12,220 nt of DNA from Actinomycetota bacterium (lineage in GTDB: Bacteria > Actinomycetota > Acidimicrobiia > Spongiisociales > UBA11373): positions 1 through 12,220 of the forward strand of contig DNGH01000141.1 of NCBI GenBank assembly GCA_003486285.1. Reading direction: 5' to 3'. Positions 1 through 5,957 of this stretch are shown piece by piece (within the stretch, counting starts at the first letter, position 1; every line of letters starts with the position of its first letter). Both the position numbers and the translations under genes were made by a program. The notes beneath the pieces were generated by a model. That model was not told the origin of the DNA. It saw only the letters and a list, made by a program, of their open reading frames with translations, and ran no database searches.

Positions 1-1736
1 CGGGGATGATGACGCTGATCTCGCTAGCGATCACCGTGGCCTACGGGTACAGCATGGCGATCACCTTCGGCCTCGCCGGCGAACCGCTCTACTGGGAGTT
101 GGCGACGCTGCTCGACGTGATGCTGCTCGGGCATTGGCTGGAGATGCGCTCGGTGGTGGCGGCGTCGCGCGCCCTCGACCATCTCGCCGCCATGGTCCCC
201 GCCGTGGCCCATCACGTCGCAGCCGACGGAATGGTGCACGATGTGCCGGTCGATGGCCTGGCAGTCGGCGACCGGGTGCTGGTTCGGCCCGGCGAGCAGG
301 TGCCGGTGGATGCCACGGTCGCCGAGGGTGCGTCCACGGTCAACGAGGCATTCCTCACCGGAGAGTCCCGCCCAGTGGAGAAGTCGACCGGCAGCGAGAT
401 CATCGCCGGTTCGGTGAACGGGGAGGGCGCCCTGATCGCCAACGTGGTGCGCATCGGCGGCGACACCACGCTTCGCCAGATCATGCGCCTCGTGGCGGAT
501 GCTCAGACTTCCCGCAGTCGCTTCCAGGCGCTGGCCGACCGCGCCGCCCGGGTGCTCACCTTCGTGGCCATCGGCGTCGCCGCCCCCACGTTGCTCGCCT
601 GGTTGGTGTGGTCCGACCGCGGGGGGGATTTCGCCTTCGCCCGGGCCGTCACCGTCCTGGTCATCGCCTGCCCTCACGCGCTCGGACTCGCCATCCCCCT
701 GGTGACGACCAACGCCACCACGATCTCGGCGCGTAACGGCATCCTGGTCCGCAACCGCGAGGCCTTCGAGCGGGGGCGCTCCATCCGCGTTGTCGCCTTC
801 GACAAGACGGGCACTCTCACCGAGGGCCGCTTCGAGGTTGGCGCCATCACCACGGACGGAATTTCGGAGGCCGACGCCGTGGCCATCGCCGCCGCCCTGG
901 AGCAGTCGTCGGAGCATCCCCTCGCGGCCGCGATCGTCGGCGCCGCCACCGCGCGCGACATCGACCTGGCCGCCGCCGGTGCAGTCACCGCGGTGCCCGG
1001 CAAGGGGATCACCGGAAGCATCACCGGCGCCACCTATCGGATCGGCAAACCGGAATGGGCCATCGAGAGCGACGTGGCCGTTCCCACGGGCCTGCAGGCG
1101 GCCCTCGACACCGCCGGGGAGCGCGGGGACAGTGCGGTGCTCCTGTTCGACGAGTCGCGCGCCCTGGCGGTGTTCGCCCTGCGCGACCGGATTCGCCCCA
1201 GCGCCCGACGTGCCGTATCCCGGTTGCGCGACCAGGGGATCGAGTCGGTGATGATCACGGGCGACGCCGCCGCGGTGGCGGCCTCCGTCGCCGCCGAACT
1301 CGGCATCACCCGCTACTACGCGCGGGTGCTTCCCACCGACAAGGCGCGCCTGGTGACTTCGCTCGGCGAGGTAGGACCGGTGGCATTCGTCGGCGACGGC
1401 ATCAATGACGGGCCGGCGCTGCTTGCCGCCGATCTGGGTATCGCCATCGGCGCCGGCACCAATGTCGCCATCGAGTCCGCCGATCTGGTGTTGGTGGACG
1501 ACGACCCCGAGGATGTGGTGCGGGCCCTCGCCCTGGCGCGGGCCACCGGGCGCAAGATGACCCAGAACCTGCTGTGGGCCACCGGGTACAACGTGGTGGC
1601 TCTTCCCCTCGCCGCCGGGGTCGCCACCGGCGCCGGACTCCTCCTCGAGCCGGCCGTCGGTGCGCTCCTGATGAGCATCTCCACCGTGATCGTCGCCATC
1701 AACGCGATGTTGCTGCGCCGCACCGACCTGACATGA
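1..1736 (+). CDS. copB: Copper-translocating P1B-type ATPase, CopB-like (CPH class), 5' end missing
   Basis: Membrane pump that uses ATP to move copper ions across the cytoplasmic membrane. The frame is open to the window edge (a Gly codon precedes the first visible Met), so the N-terminal metal-binding region and first membrane helices are missing. Numbered from the Met at position 6, the visible 576 residues contain the actuator TGES at 118-121, the ion-site motif CPH at 222-224, the phosphorylation motif DKTGT at 266-270, the nucleotide-domain HP at 304-305 (SSEHPLA), the hinge GDGIND at 463-468, and two final membrane helices with YN and MSxST motifs. CPH rather than CPC, together with MSxST, is the signature of the P1B-3/CopB subgroup, described as Cu(II) or Cu(I) exporters. 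The stop lies 13 bases before the cytochrome c start, which has a GGGA ribosome site, so the two are probably co-transcribed. The family is certain; the exact metal and charge state are inferred. Confidence 0.95.
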   Translation, partial: GMMTLISLAITVAYGYSMAITFGLAGEPLYWELATLLDVMLLGHWLEMRSVVAASRALDHLAAMVPAVAHHVAADGMVHDVPVDGLAVGDRVLVRPGEQVPVDATVAEGASTVNEAFLTGESRPVEKSTGSEIIAGSVNGEGALIANVVRIGGDTTLRQIMRLVADAQTSRSRFQALADRAARVLTFVAIGVAAPTLLAWLVWSDRGGDFAFARAVTVLVIACPHALGLAIPLVTTNATTISARNGILVRNREAFERGRSIRVVAFDKTGTLTEGRFEVGAITTDGISEADAVAIAAALEQSSEHPLAAAIVGAATARDIDLAAAGAVTAVPGKGITGSITGATYRIGKPEWAIESDVAVPTGLQAALDTAGERGDSAVLLFDESRALAVFALRDRIRPSARRAVSRLRDQGIESVMITGDAAAVAASVAAELGITRYYARVLPTDKARLVTSLGEVGPVAFVGDGINDGPALLAADLGIAIGAGTNVAIESADLVLVDDDPEDVVRALALARATGRKMTQNLLWATGYNVVALPLAAGVATGAGLLLEPAVGALLMSISTVIVAINAMLLRRTDLT

Positions 1737-1749
1737 CGGGAGACGCCCA

Positions 1750-2205
1750 ATGAGCCAGCGCAAGCGCAAGGCGGTGACCCCGCCGCCGAAGCAGCGGCGA
1801 AATGTCTGGCCGCTAGTGATCGGTGCCGCCGCGGTGGCGTCGGCGCTGATCGCCATCGCCGTTGCCGCCGAACCCGACGCCGTCTCCACCCCCGGCACCG
1901 GCGACCCGGCAATCGTCGCCGAAGGGGCCACGATCTTCGCCGCCAACTGCGCAACCTGCCACGGGGCCGACCTGCGCGGCACCGCCACCGGACCGCCGCT
2001 ACTGCACCAGTACTACGCCCCCAATCACCATGGCGACGAGGCGTTTCAGCGCGCCGTCGCCTTCGGGGTGGTGGCGCACCACTGGAACTTTGGCGACATG
2101 GCACCGCTCCCCCACCTCACCCGAGAAGAGGTGGCCAAGGTCGTCGCCTTCGTCCGTACCCAGCAGGAGGCGGCTGGGATCCTTTTTGATCCGGGGCATG
2201 GGTAG
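1750..2205 (+). CDS. Membrane-anchored monohaem cytochrome c (class I)
   Basis: A 151-residue electron carrier. A basic N-terminus (residues 1-18) is followed by one hydrophobic segment (about 19-40), read as an uncleaved signal anchor, so the haem domain faces outside. The haem site CATCH is at 67-71, and Met117 in FGDMAP is the likely sixth ligand. Between them are paired histidines (NHH at about 92-94 and AHHW at about 110-112), a pattern I associate with small cytochromes encoded beside copper-handling genes. The C-terminal helix (about 124-140) is the usual terminal helix of the fold. The gene starts 13 bases after the copper ATPase stop. It may pass electrons to an oxidase or take part in metal redox; the partner is not visible here. 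Confidence 0.88.
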   Translation: MSQRKRKAVTPPPKQRRNVWPLVIGAAAVASALIAIAVAAEPDAVSTPGTGDPAIVAEGATIFAANCATCHGADLRGTATGPPLLHQYYAPNHHGDEAFQRAVAFGVVAHHWNFGDMAPLPHLTREEVAKVVAFVRTQQEAAGILFDPGHG

Positions 2206-2239
2206 GGGGCTCGCTCCCCACGGTTGGTGTCTACACACC
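2205..2239. terminator. Weak hairpins between convergent genes
   Basis: Two short stems lie between the cytochrome c stop and the minus-strand toxin-like gene: GGGGG/TCCCC (2205-2209 and 2215-2219, loop CTCGC) and GGTGT/ACACC (2226-2230 and 2235-2239, loop CTAC). The second covers the stop codon of the minus-strand gene. There is no T tract, so the terminator role is inferred from the convergent layout only. Confidence 0.3.
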
Positions 2240-2485
2240 GAGGAGTAGGAGCAACACGATCGAACCGTCGGACTCCTGTCGCCAATACAGCGCCAGGATC
2301 GAGTCGCCGCATCTCACGGCCACGAGCCATGCCGCGCCGTTGTCGCCTACCACGCGGCTCCGACGCGCCCAGGCGCTCCTCGGGGAGTCGAGCAAGCGTC
2401 GGATGGCGGCATCGACGCAAGCTGCCTGCTCGTCGGTCAGGTGCTCGTAGGTGGCCACGAATTCGGGTGTGACCACGAAGTCCAC
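2231..2485 (-). CDS. RelE/ParE-superfamily toxin candidate
   Basis: Small protein of 84 residues beginning MDFVVTPEF from a GTG at 2485. The order of parts fits the RelE/ParE/HigB fold: a first strand (DFVVTPEF), two helices (the second about DEQAACVDAAIRRLLDSP), then a strand-rich C-terminal half with basic residues (ARRSRVVGD), a WLVAVRCGDSILALYW strand pair and a final LLLLLGV strand. In this family such proteins cleave mRNA on the ribosome or poison gyrase; which applies is unknown. The frame stays open up to a TTG at 2560, but that stretch is occupied by a promoter of this same gene, so GTG 2485 is preferred even though no clear ribosome site precedes it. It is divergent from the AbrB-like gene, unlike the usual same-strand toxin-antitoxin layout. 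The fold assignment is by eye and moderate. Confidence 0.55.
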   Translation of the reverse strand: MDFVVTPEFVATYEHLTDEQAACVDAAIRRLLDSPRSAWARRSRVVGDNGAAWLVAVRCGDSILALYWRQESDGSIVLLLLLGV

Positions 2486-2528
2486 CCCGGGATGGTGAGG
2501 GTGCCGCCTCGGTCGTTCTAGTGGGGCA

Positions 2529-2557
2529 TTGACCCTATTACCCCACTTGGGTACCAT
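2529..2557 (+). promoter_or_regulatory. Promoter for the AbrB-like gene, leaderless
   Basis: -35 TTGACC (2529-2534), exactly 17 bases, -10 TACCAT (2552-2557), then only six bases to the ATG at 2564. This spacing puts the transcript start at or next to the start codon, as in leaderless actinobacterial mRNAs. No Shine-Dalgarno sequence is present, which agrees with leaderless translation. Confidence 0.6.
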
Positions 2558-2560
2558 CAA
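2532..2560 (-). promoter_or_regulatory. Promoter for the RelE-like gene
   Basis: Read on the minus strand: -35 TTGATG (2560-2555), exactly 17 bases, then -10 TAGGGT (2537-2532). Transcription would start near 2525, giving a leader of about 40 bases before GTG 2485. The hexamers interlock with those of the plus-strand promoter, so the two face each other over the same 30 bases. Confidence 0.5.
2539..2553. promoter_or_regulatory. Candidate operator, TACCC-N5-GGGTA
   Basis: Perfect inverted repeat TACCC (2539-2543) and GGGTA (2549-2553) with spacer CACTT. It lies inside the shared promoter region and overlaps the plus-strand -10 box. A second inverted pair, GTGGGG (2521-2526) and CCCCAC (2541-2546), overlaps it. 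A regulator bound here would cover both promoters, as expected for an autoregulated toxin-antitoxin pair. The repeats are seen; the binding protein is inferred. Confidence 0.4.
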
Positions 2561-2563
2561 CCC

Positions 2564-2836
2564 ATGGTTGCTGCCACCCCAAACCGCCGTGTGATCCTCG
2601 ATGTCGATGACCGCGGGCGGGTCTCACTCGCCAAGCTCGGCTTCAGGTCGATGCAGGTGATCGCGTCAGCCACCGACGACGGCGGGATCGCGCTCCATCC
2701 GGCGGTCGCAGTCACCCAGGCCGAACTGGCTCACTACCTGGACCCCAAGGCGGTGGCCGCCCTGGAGAAGGCGCTGGCATCGGCCGATGCCGGGCGAGTC
2801 GAGCGGATGCGGCTGCGCAGCGACCGCAAGCGCTGA
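2564..2836 (+). CDS. AbrB/SpoVT-like small DNA-binding protein, probable antitoxin
   Basis: A 90-residue protein. The N-terminal half (about 8-48) reads RRVILDVDDRGRVSL, then AKLGF, then a strand with DDGGIALHPAV. This matches the swapped-hairpin AbrB/MazE pattern in which a D-x-x-GR-V-x-L strand starts the DNA-binding barrel. The C-terminal half (about 50-90) is helical and ends in a basic tail (RMRLRSDRKR), suited to contacting a toxin or DNA. Start ATG 2564 is fixed by the promoter six bases upstream. Its divergent neighbour looks like a RelE-type toxin; AbrB-type antitoxins paired with RelE-type toxins are known (PrlF/YhaV). Antitoxin function is inferred from this context. It could instead be a stand-alone regulator. 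Confidence 0.6.
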   Translation: MVAATPNRRVILDVDDRGRVSLAKLGFRSMQVIASATDDGGIALHPAVAVTQAELAHYLDPKAVAALEKALASADAGRVERMRLRSDRKR

Positions 2837-2924
2837 GACCGGTCACCGAAGCGGGCACCGCATCGGGCGTCTCGGGCGGCGACGCGGTCACGGGTCGCTC
2901 CACCGTGGGTGTTCGATAGTTTTG

Positions 2925-3140
2925 GTGACATGGCCCCGCCAGTACGAGCTCACCAGGACCGTGCGACTGGTCAACCGGATCACGGGCGGGATGGCCCGCC
3001 GCGGCAAGGGGCCATCGGAGCTGATGACGACGCAGGGCCACAAGACCGGGCAGGCCCGCACCACACCGGTCTCACCGATCACGGTCGACGGTATCGAGGA
3101 TCTGGTCTTCCCGGTGTTCCGGGTGACTCCGGCGGGGTGA
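2925..3140 (+). pseudogene. Truncated deazaflavin (F420)-dependent nitroreductase family remnant
   Basis: From GTG 2925 the frame codes for 71 residues. They match the N-terminal half of the Ddn-like split-barrel family: a first helix with RLVNRITGG, then PSELMTTQGHKTGQARTTPV and an SPITVDGIEDLV strand. Family members are usually about 130-150 residues and continue with a second half that binds F420. Here the frame ends after VFRVTPAG, and nothing convincing follows, although another frame gives a short GGVNLR echo. It is most likely a decayed gene with a frameshift or deletion near 3105-3140. Full-length relatives use reduced F420 on quinones or nitro compounds; this copy is unlikely to be active. 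A genuine short protein is less likely but possible. Confidence 0.5.
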
Positions 3141-3173
3141 ACCTCCGAGGGGAGCCTCCAACAGCTGTTAGGT

Positions 3174-3196
3174 CGGAAGCGGCGGAGCCGCTTCCG
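3174..3196. terminator. Strong hairpin between convergent genes
   Basis: Perfect 10-bp inverted repeat, CGGAAGCGGC (3174-3183) and GCCGCTTCCG (3187-3196), with loop GGA. It ends one base before the stop codon of the minus-strand cupredoxin gene and lies downstream of the nitroreductase remnant, so it can serve both strands. There is no T tract, as is common in high-GC genomes. The structure is certain; the terminator role is inferred. Confidence 0.6.
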
Positions 3197-3571
3197 TCAC
3201 TCCTCCACCGTCAGCACGAATTCCCCGCTGGGATGCACCGTGCACAAGCCGGTGAACTCACCGGCGCTGGCGAAGCGCTGGGTCAGGGTCTCCCCGGCTC
3301 CGACGAAGAAGGGCCCGATGAGGTGCTGGCGATCGTCCTGGTTGACGATGCGCATCACCTCACCCACGCGTACGGTCATCTCCCCGGGGAGGATCTCGAC
3401 GACCTCTCCGGCGTCGAATTTCGCCCCGGTGCCCAAGGGGATGACGTACTCGTAGTCGAACTCGACCGCAGTCGGGTCCTCGACCACCAGCGCCCCATCA
3501 CGACCATCGTCGCTCCCGCACGCCGGGGTCGCCACCAGCATCACAACACCGACCAGCCACAGCCGTCTCAT
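3197..3571 (-). CDS. Cupredoxin-domain lipoprotein
   Basis: A 124-residue secreted lipoprotein. A signal peptide ends in the lipobox ATPAC, with Cys18 as the lipid-bearing residue. The rest is a cupredoxin fold: GEVVEILPGEMTVRVGEVMRIVNQD strands, His83 in RQHLIG, then the copper loop FTGLCTVHPSGEF with Cys110 and His113. These are three of the four type-1 copper ligands. Where plastocyanin has Met (C-x2-H-x4-M), this protein has Phe118, so the site probably lacks an axial sulfur ligand. It is the last gene of an SCO1-PCuAC-cupredoxin operon; its ATG overlaps the PCuAC stop (ATGA) and is preceded by GGAGGTG. Likely a periplasm-side copper carrier or electron carrier feeding oxidase assembly; the exact role is unknown. 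Confidence 0.85.
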   Translation of the reverse strand: MRRLWLVGVVMLVATPACGSDDGRDGALVVEDPTAVEFDYEYVIPLGTGAKFDAGEVVEILPGEMTVRVGEVMRIVNQDDRQHLIGPFFVGAGETLTQRFASAGEFTGLCTVHPSGEFVLTVEE

Positions 3572-4053
3572 TCCCGCACCTCCGCGACGACCACGATTTC
3601 GCCGGCACTCTCGAAAGTGAGCGTGACCTCGAAGCTCGCACCGGCGACGAGCGGTTCGACCAGACCGAGCAACATCACGTGATAGCCGCCCGGCTCGAAG
3701 ACCACGGTGGCGCCGGCGCCGATGGGAACGCGGCTCACCGCCTGCATCGTCATCCCATCACCCATGTCGCCCATGTCGTGGCCCGCCATGGTGGTTCCGG
3801 TGGCGTCGGCCGCGACCGTTTCGTGCAGCGCCGCCCCGGCGGCAATCGCCCTGGGAACCGTCACCCCGAGCAGCGCGTCACTCGATGCACCGCCGGAGAT
3901 CTCGAAGTAGACCACGCCGGTCTCCTGCCCGGCGGCGGAGGCGCGCGACCAGACATCGGTGACCGCGAGCGGCCCGGAAGCGCCGCCGCAGGCGGCAGCC
4001 GCCAGAACGAGGACCGCCAACGCTCCGGAGAGTCGGGCGGTGGCGTCAGGCAT
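3568..4053 (-). CDS. PCuAC-type copper chaperone lipoprotein
   Basis: A 161-residue lipoprotein (signal peptide, lipobox with Cys22). It binds Cu(I) outside the membrane and passes it to SCO proteins and the CuA site of cytochrome c oxidase. The family's copper motif is visible: His77 (LHE), Met103, exactly 21 residues, then His125-Val-Met127 (GGYHVML). In the family the first His and the Met are close (HM-x10-M). Here the stretch 87-103 is enlarged and rich in Met, His and Asp (TTMAGHDMGDMGDGMTM), which may add copper sites. A long helix-free C-terminal part (128-161) carries the last strands of the immunoglobulin-like barrel. The start overlaps the SCO1 end by 8 bases, and the stop overlaps the cupredoxin start by 4, so translation is probably coupled. 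Confidence 0.9.
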   Translation of the reverse strand: MPDATARLSGALAVLVLAAAACGGASGPLAVTDVWSRASAAGQETGVVYFEISGGASSDALLGVTVPRAIAAGAALHETVAADATGTTMAGHDMGDMGDGMTMQAVSRVPIGAGATVVFEPGGYHVMLLGLVEPLVAGASFEVTLTFESAGEIVVVAEVRE

Positions 4054-4678
4054 CTGCGTCCAGATCCTTGAACAGGTGCTTGAGGTCTTCGGCGATGTCC
4101 TCCGGTTCGGTGCCGAAAGGCCACATCAGCAGCAACCGGCCCTGTTCGTCGATGACATAGACCCAGGCCGAGTGCACCACCTCGATGTAGCCGTCGGGGT
4201 TGGCACTCACCGAGTAATTCACCCCGAGAGGTGCGGACACCGTGGCCAGCAGATCCGGGTCATCGGTGCGCAGACCGTGGCCCTCGGCGAAGAAGGCATG
4301 GATGTATGCCGTCATCACCGAGTCGGCGTCGCGATCGGGGTCGATCGTGACGAATGCCACCTCGACCCTCTCGGCGCGATCGCCGATCTGGCGTAGCGCG
4401 GCGCGCAGGTCGGCCAGCGTGGTGGGGCAGATGTCCGGACATCCGGTGTAGCCGAAGTAGAGAAGCAGCAACTCCCCCGGTTGGGCACGGAAGTTGAAGT
4501 CGGCGCCACCGTTGGTGGATTCGGGAAGGGCGAGGTGACCCACCTCCGGATAGGGGGTGCGCACCAGGCCGGCCGGGATGTACGGACCGGATTCGCCGCA
4601 GGCGGCGACGAGCAGGGAGAGGGCGAGGAGCGCAGCCGGAACCCGGCGCCGCCACCGCCCCCGATTGGGCGCGCTCAT
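4046..4678 (-). CDS. SCO1/SenC-type copper assembly lipoprotein
   Basis: A 210-residue thioredoxin-fold protein that inserts copper into, or reduces, the CuA site of cytochrome c oxidase. The N-terminus is basic, followed by a hydrophobic stretch and lipobox VAAC with Cys27. The domain starts near PEVGHLALP, and the copper/redox motif is CPDICP with Cys80 and Cys84. The third ligand is His169 in VVHSAW, followed by VYVIDEQGRL, as in known family members. Length fits the family. ATG 4678 is chosen; ATG 4687 in the same frame is possible, but a TACGAT box (4691-4686) seven bases upstream favours a leaderless start at 4678. First gene of a copper-protein operon with PCuAC and cupredoxin, and divergent from the GNAT gene. 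Confidence 0.93.
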   Translation of the reverse strand: MSAPNRGRWRRRVPAALLALSLLVAACGESGPYIPAGLVRTPYPEVGHLALPESTNGGADFNFRAQPGELLLLYFGYTGCPDICPTTLADLRAALRQIGDRAERVEVAFVTIDPDRDADSVMTAYIHAFFAEGHGLRTDDPDLLATVSAPLGVNYSVSANPDGYIEVVHSAWVYVIDEQGRLLLMWPFGTEPEDIAEDLKHLFKDLDADA

Positions 4679-4685
4679 GCCATGC

Positions 4686-4691
4686 ATCGTA
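4686..4691 (-). promoter_or_regulatory. Candidate -10 box of the copper-protein operon
   Basis: On the minus strand TACGAT (4691-4686) lies seven bases before the SCO1 ATG at 4678. This matches a TANNNT -10 with a leaderless start. No good -35 hexamer is seen 16-18 bases upstream, so the call is tentative. Confidence 0.3.
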
Positions 4692-4777
4692 CGGATGCAC
4701 CCGCACCAGGAATCCCGGCGAAAGTCCCGGCCGCAGAGCCTCCGGTCACTTCCGGGACTCTGATTGAATGGCCCGCC

Positions 4778-5758
4778 ATGATCTCCCTCCCTACGCCCCC
4801 GGAAGTCCCCGGCCTCACCTGGCGGCCGCGGTCGCTCGACGACGTCGCGGCCCTGATCAGGCACGTCCAGCGGGTGCATGAGGCGGAACGCCTCGATCAC
4901 GTGGCGGGCGCCGAGACCTACCGCTGGTTTGCCTCCCAGGAGGGGGTCGACCCCGGCACCGACACCCTGATCGCCGTCGACGCCGACGGCGAAGTACGGG
5001 CCGAGGCGGCGGTGTTCTCCCAGGTCACCGCGCAGGGGGGACGGGCCTTCCTGTCGACGGAGGCGGCGCCCCCCTTCGCCCACCTCCGCCGCTTTCTGAT
5101 CGCCTGGGCCGAAGCCCGCGCCCGCCAGGCGCTCTCCGCGGTCGCCCCGGGTCTGGATCGAGTGATACGCAGCGGGGTCGAAGAGCACCGCGACGCGTTC
5201 CGCGCGGAGTTGATGGACGCCGGATTCGAGGAGGCCCGCGCCTTTGCGACGATGCGGCGATCCCTGGCCGATCTCCCGCCGGCCCCGCCGCTGCCCCCGG
5301 GGATCACGGTCGATACGTGGTCGGTGGCCCGGGACGAGTCCACCCGCCTCGCCAACAACGCGTCGTTCTCCGATCACTGGGGCACCTTCCCCATGTCCGA
5401 ACAGATGTGGGTGAGCTCGTATCGCGAGTCGGAGATCTTTCGACCCGACCTCTCATTCGTCGCCGTCGGCCCCGAGGGCGTGGTGTCCTTCTGCATGGTG
5501 GAGGTGGAGGAGGACGAGAACTCTCGTACCGGGCATCGCGAGGTCTACATCCACCGCGTCGGCACACTGGGGCCGTACCGCCGCCGGCAGATCGCCTCTC
5601 ATCTCATGGTGCGCACCATGGAGGCAGCGGCGGCCCAGCACATGGATCGGGCCGCGCTCGACGTCGACGAGTCGTCACACACCGACGCCGGAGAGGTGTA
5701 TCTGCGACTCGGCTTCGAGGTGACCGAGCGGTCGATCCACTACCTCAAGCAGGGCTGA
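4778..5758 (+). CDS. Double GNAT-domain N-acetyltransferase (mycothiol-synthase-like)
   Basis: A 326-residue protein with two GNAT halves, which use acetyl-CoA to acetylate an amine. The N-terminal half (about 11-165) begins GLTWRPRSLDDVAALIRHV and has lost a clear CoA-binding loop. The C-terminal half (about 175-326) keeps YIHRVGTLGPYRRRQIASHLM (257-277), where RRRQIA corresponds to the pyrophosphate-binding Q/R-x-x-G/A loop, and a closing VYLRLGFEV strand typical of the fold. Tandem architecture with one degenerate half is shared with mycothiol synthase (MshD) and related actinobacterial enzymes, but the substrate cannot be read from sequence. ATG 4778 is the first start in the conserved frame; there is no Shine-Dalgarno sequence, and a TTGAAT box lies eight bases upstream. 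The end overlaps the hypC end by 14 bases on the other strand, so no terminator separates them. Confidence 0.75.
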   Translation: MISLPTPPEVPGLTWRPRSLDDVAALIRHVQRVHEAERLDHVAGAETYRWFASQEGVDPGTDTLIAVDADGEVRAEAAVFSQVTAQGGRAFLSTEAAPPFAHLRRFLIAWAEARARQALSAVAPGLDRVIRSGVEEHRDAFRAELMDAGFEEARAFATMRRSLADLPPAPPLPPGITVDTWSVARDESTRLANNASFSDHWGTFPMSEQMWVSSYRESEIFRPDLSFVAVGPEGVVSFCMVEVEEDENSRTGHREVYIHRVGTLGPYRRRQIASHLMVRTMEAAAAQHMDRAALDVDESSHTDAGEVYLRLGFEVTERSIHYLKQG

Positions 5759-5954
5759 TCTCGCGCTCGTCCCGGCCGCTCTCGAGGATGCGAAAGGCCT
5801 GTCCGCTGTGGATCAGCAGAATGTCGCCGAGATTGGCCTCGGGAACGAAGGCGAGCCCCACCTTCTGGGTCCTGCCCTCGTAGGTCACGATTCCCCAGCG
5901 CTCGACTCCATCACCGTGATCCTCGACCAGAAGCGCGGTCACGGGGAGACACAC
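5745..5954 (-). CDS. hypC: HypC/HupF-family hydrogenase maturation chaperone
   Basis: A 69-residue small-barrel protein. HypC joins HypD to build and deliver the Fe(CN)2CO group to the hydrogenase large subunit, using the N-terminal Cys exposed after Met removal. Here the start is GTG followed by Cys2-Leu-Pro (MCLPV), close to the family MCLxxP. The middle contains GIVTYEGRTQKVGLAFVPEANLGDILLIHSG, matching the conserved A-x-VPE-x-x-x-GD-x-x-LIHxG stretch. GGAGG lies eight bases before the GTG and overlaps the end of the upstream hypA-like gene, three bases away. Last gene of the hydrogenase operon. The next gene on the other strand overlaps its 3' end. Confidence 0.88.
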   Translation of the reverse strand: MCLPVTALLVEDHGDGVERWGIVTYEGRTQKVGLAFVPEANLGDILLIHSGQAFRILESGRDEREISPA

Positions 5955-5957
5955 GGC

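Noticed and set aside
24..1988. Very long open frame on the minus strand (654 codons) opposite the copper ATPase and cytochrome c
   Set aside because: It mirrors the codon positions of two well-recognised genes on the other strand, its translation is Gly/Arg/His-rich without domains, and it spans both genes and their gap. It is a high-GC artefact.
2177..2192. GGATC / GATCC inverted repeat around CTTTTT near the cytochrome c 3' end
   Set aside because: It lies within the last codons of the gene, before the stop, and its short T run is in the loop rather than after the stem, so it is not a credible terminator.
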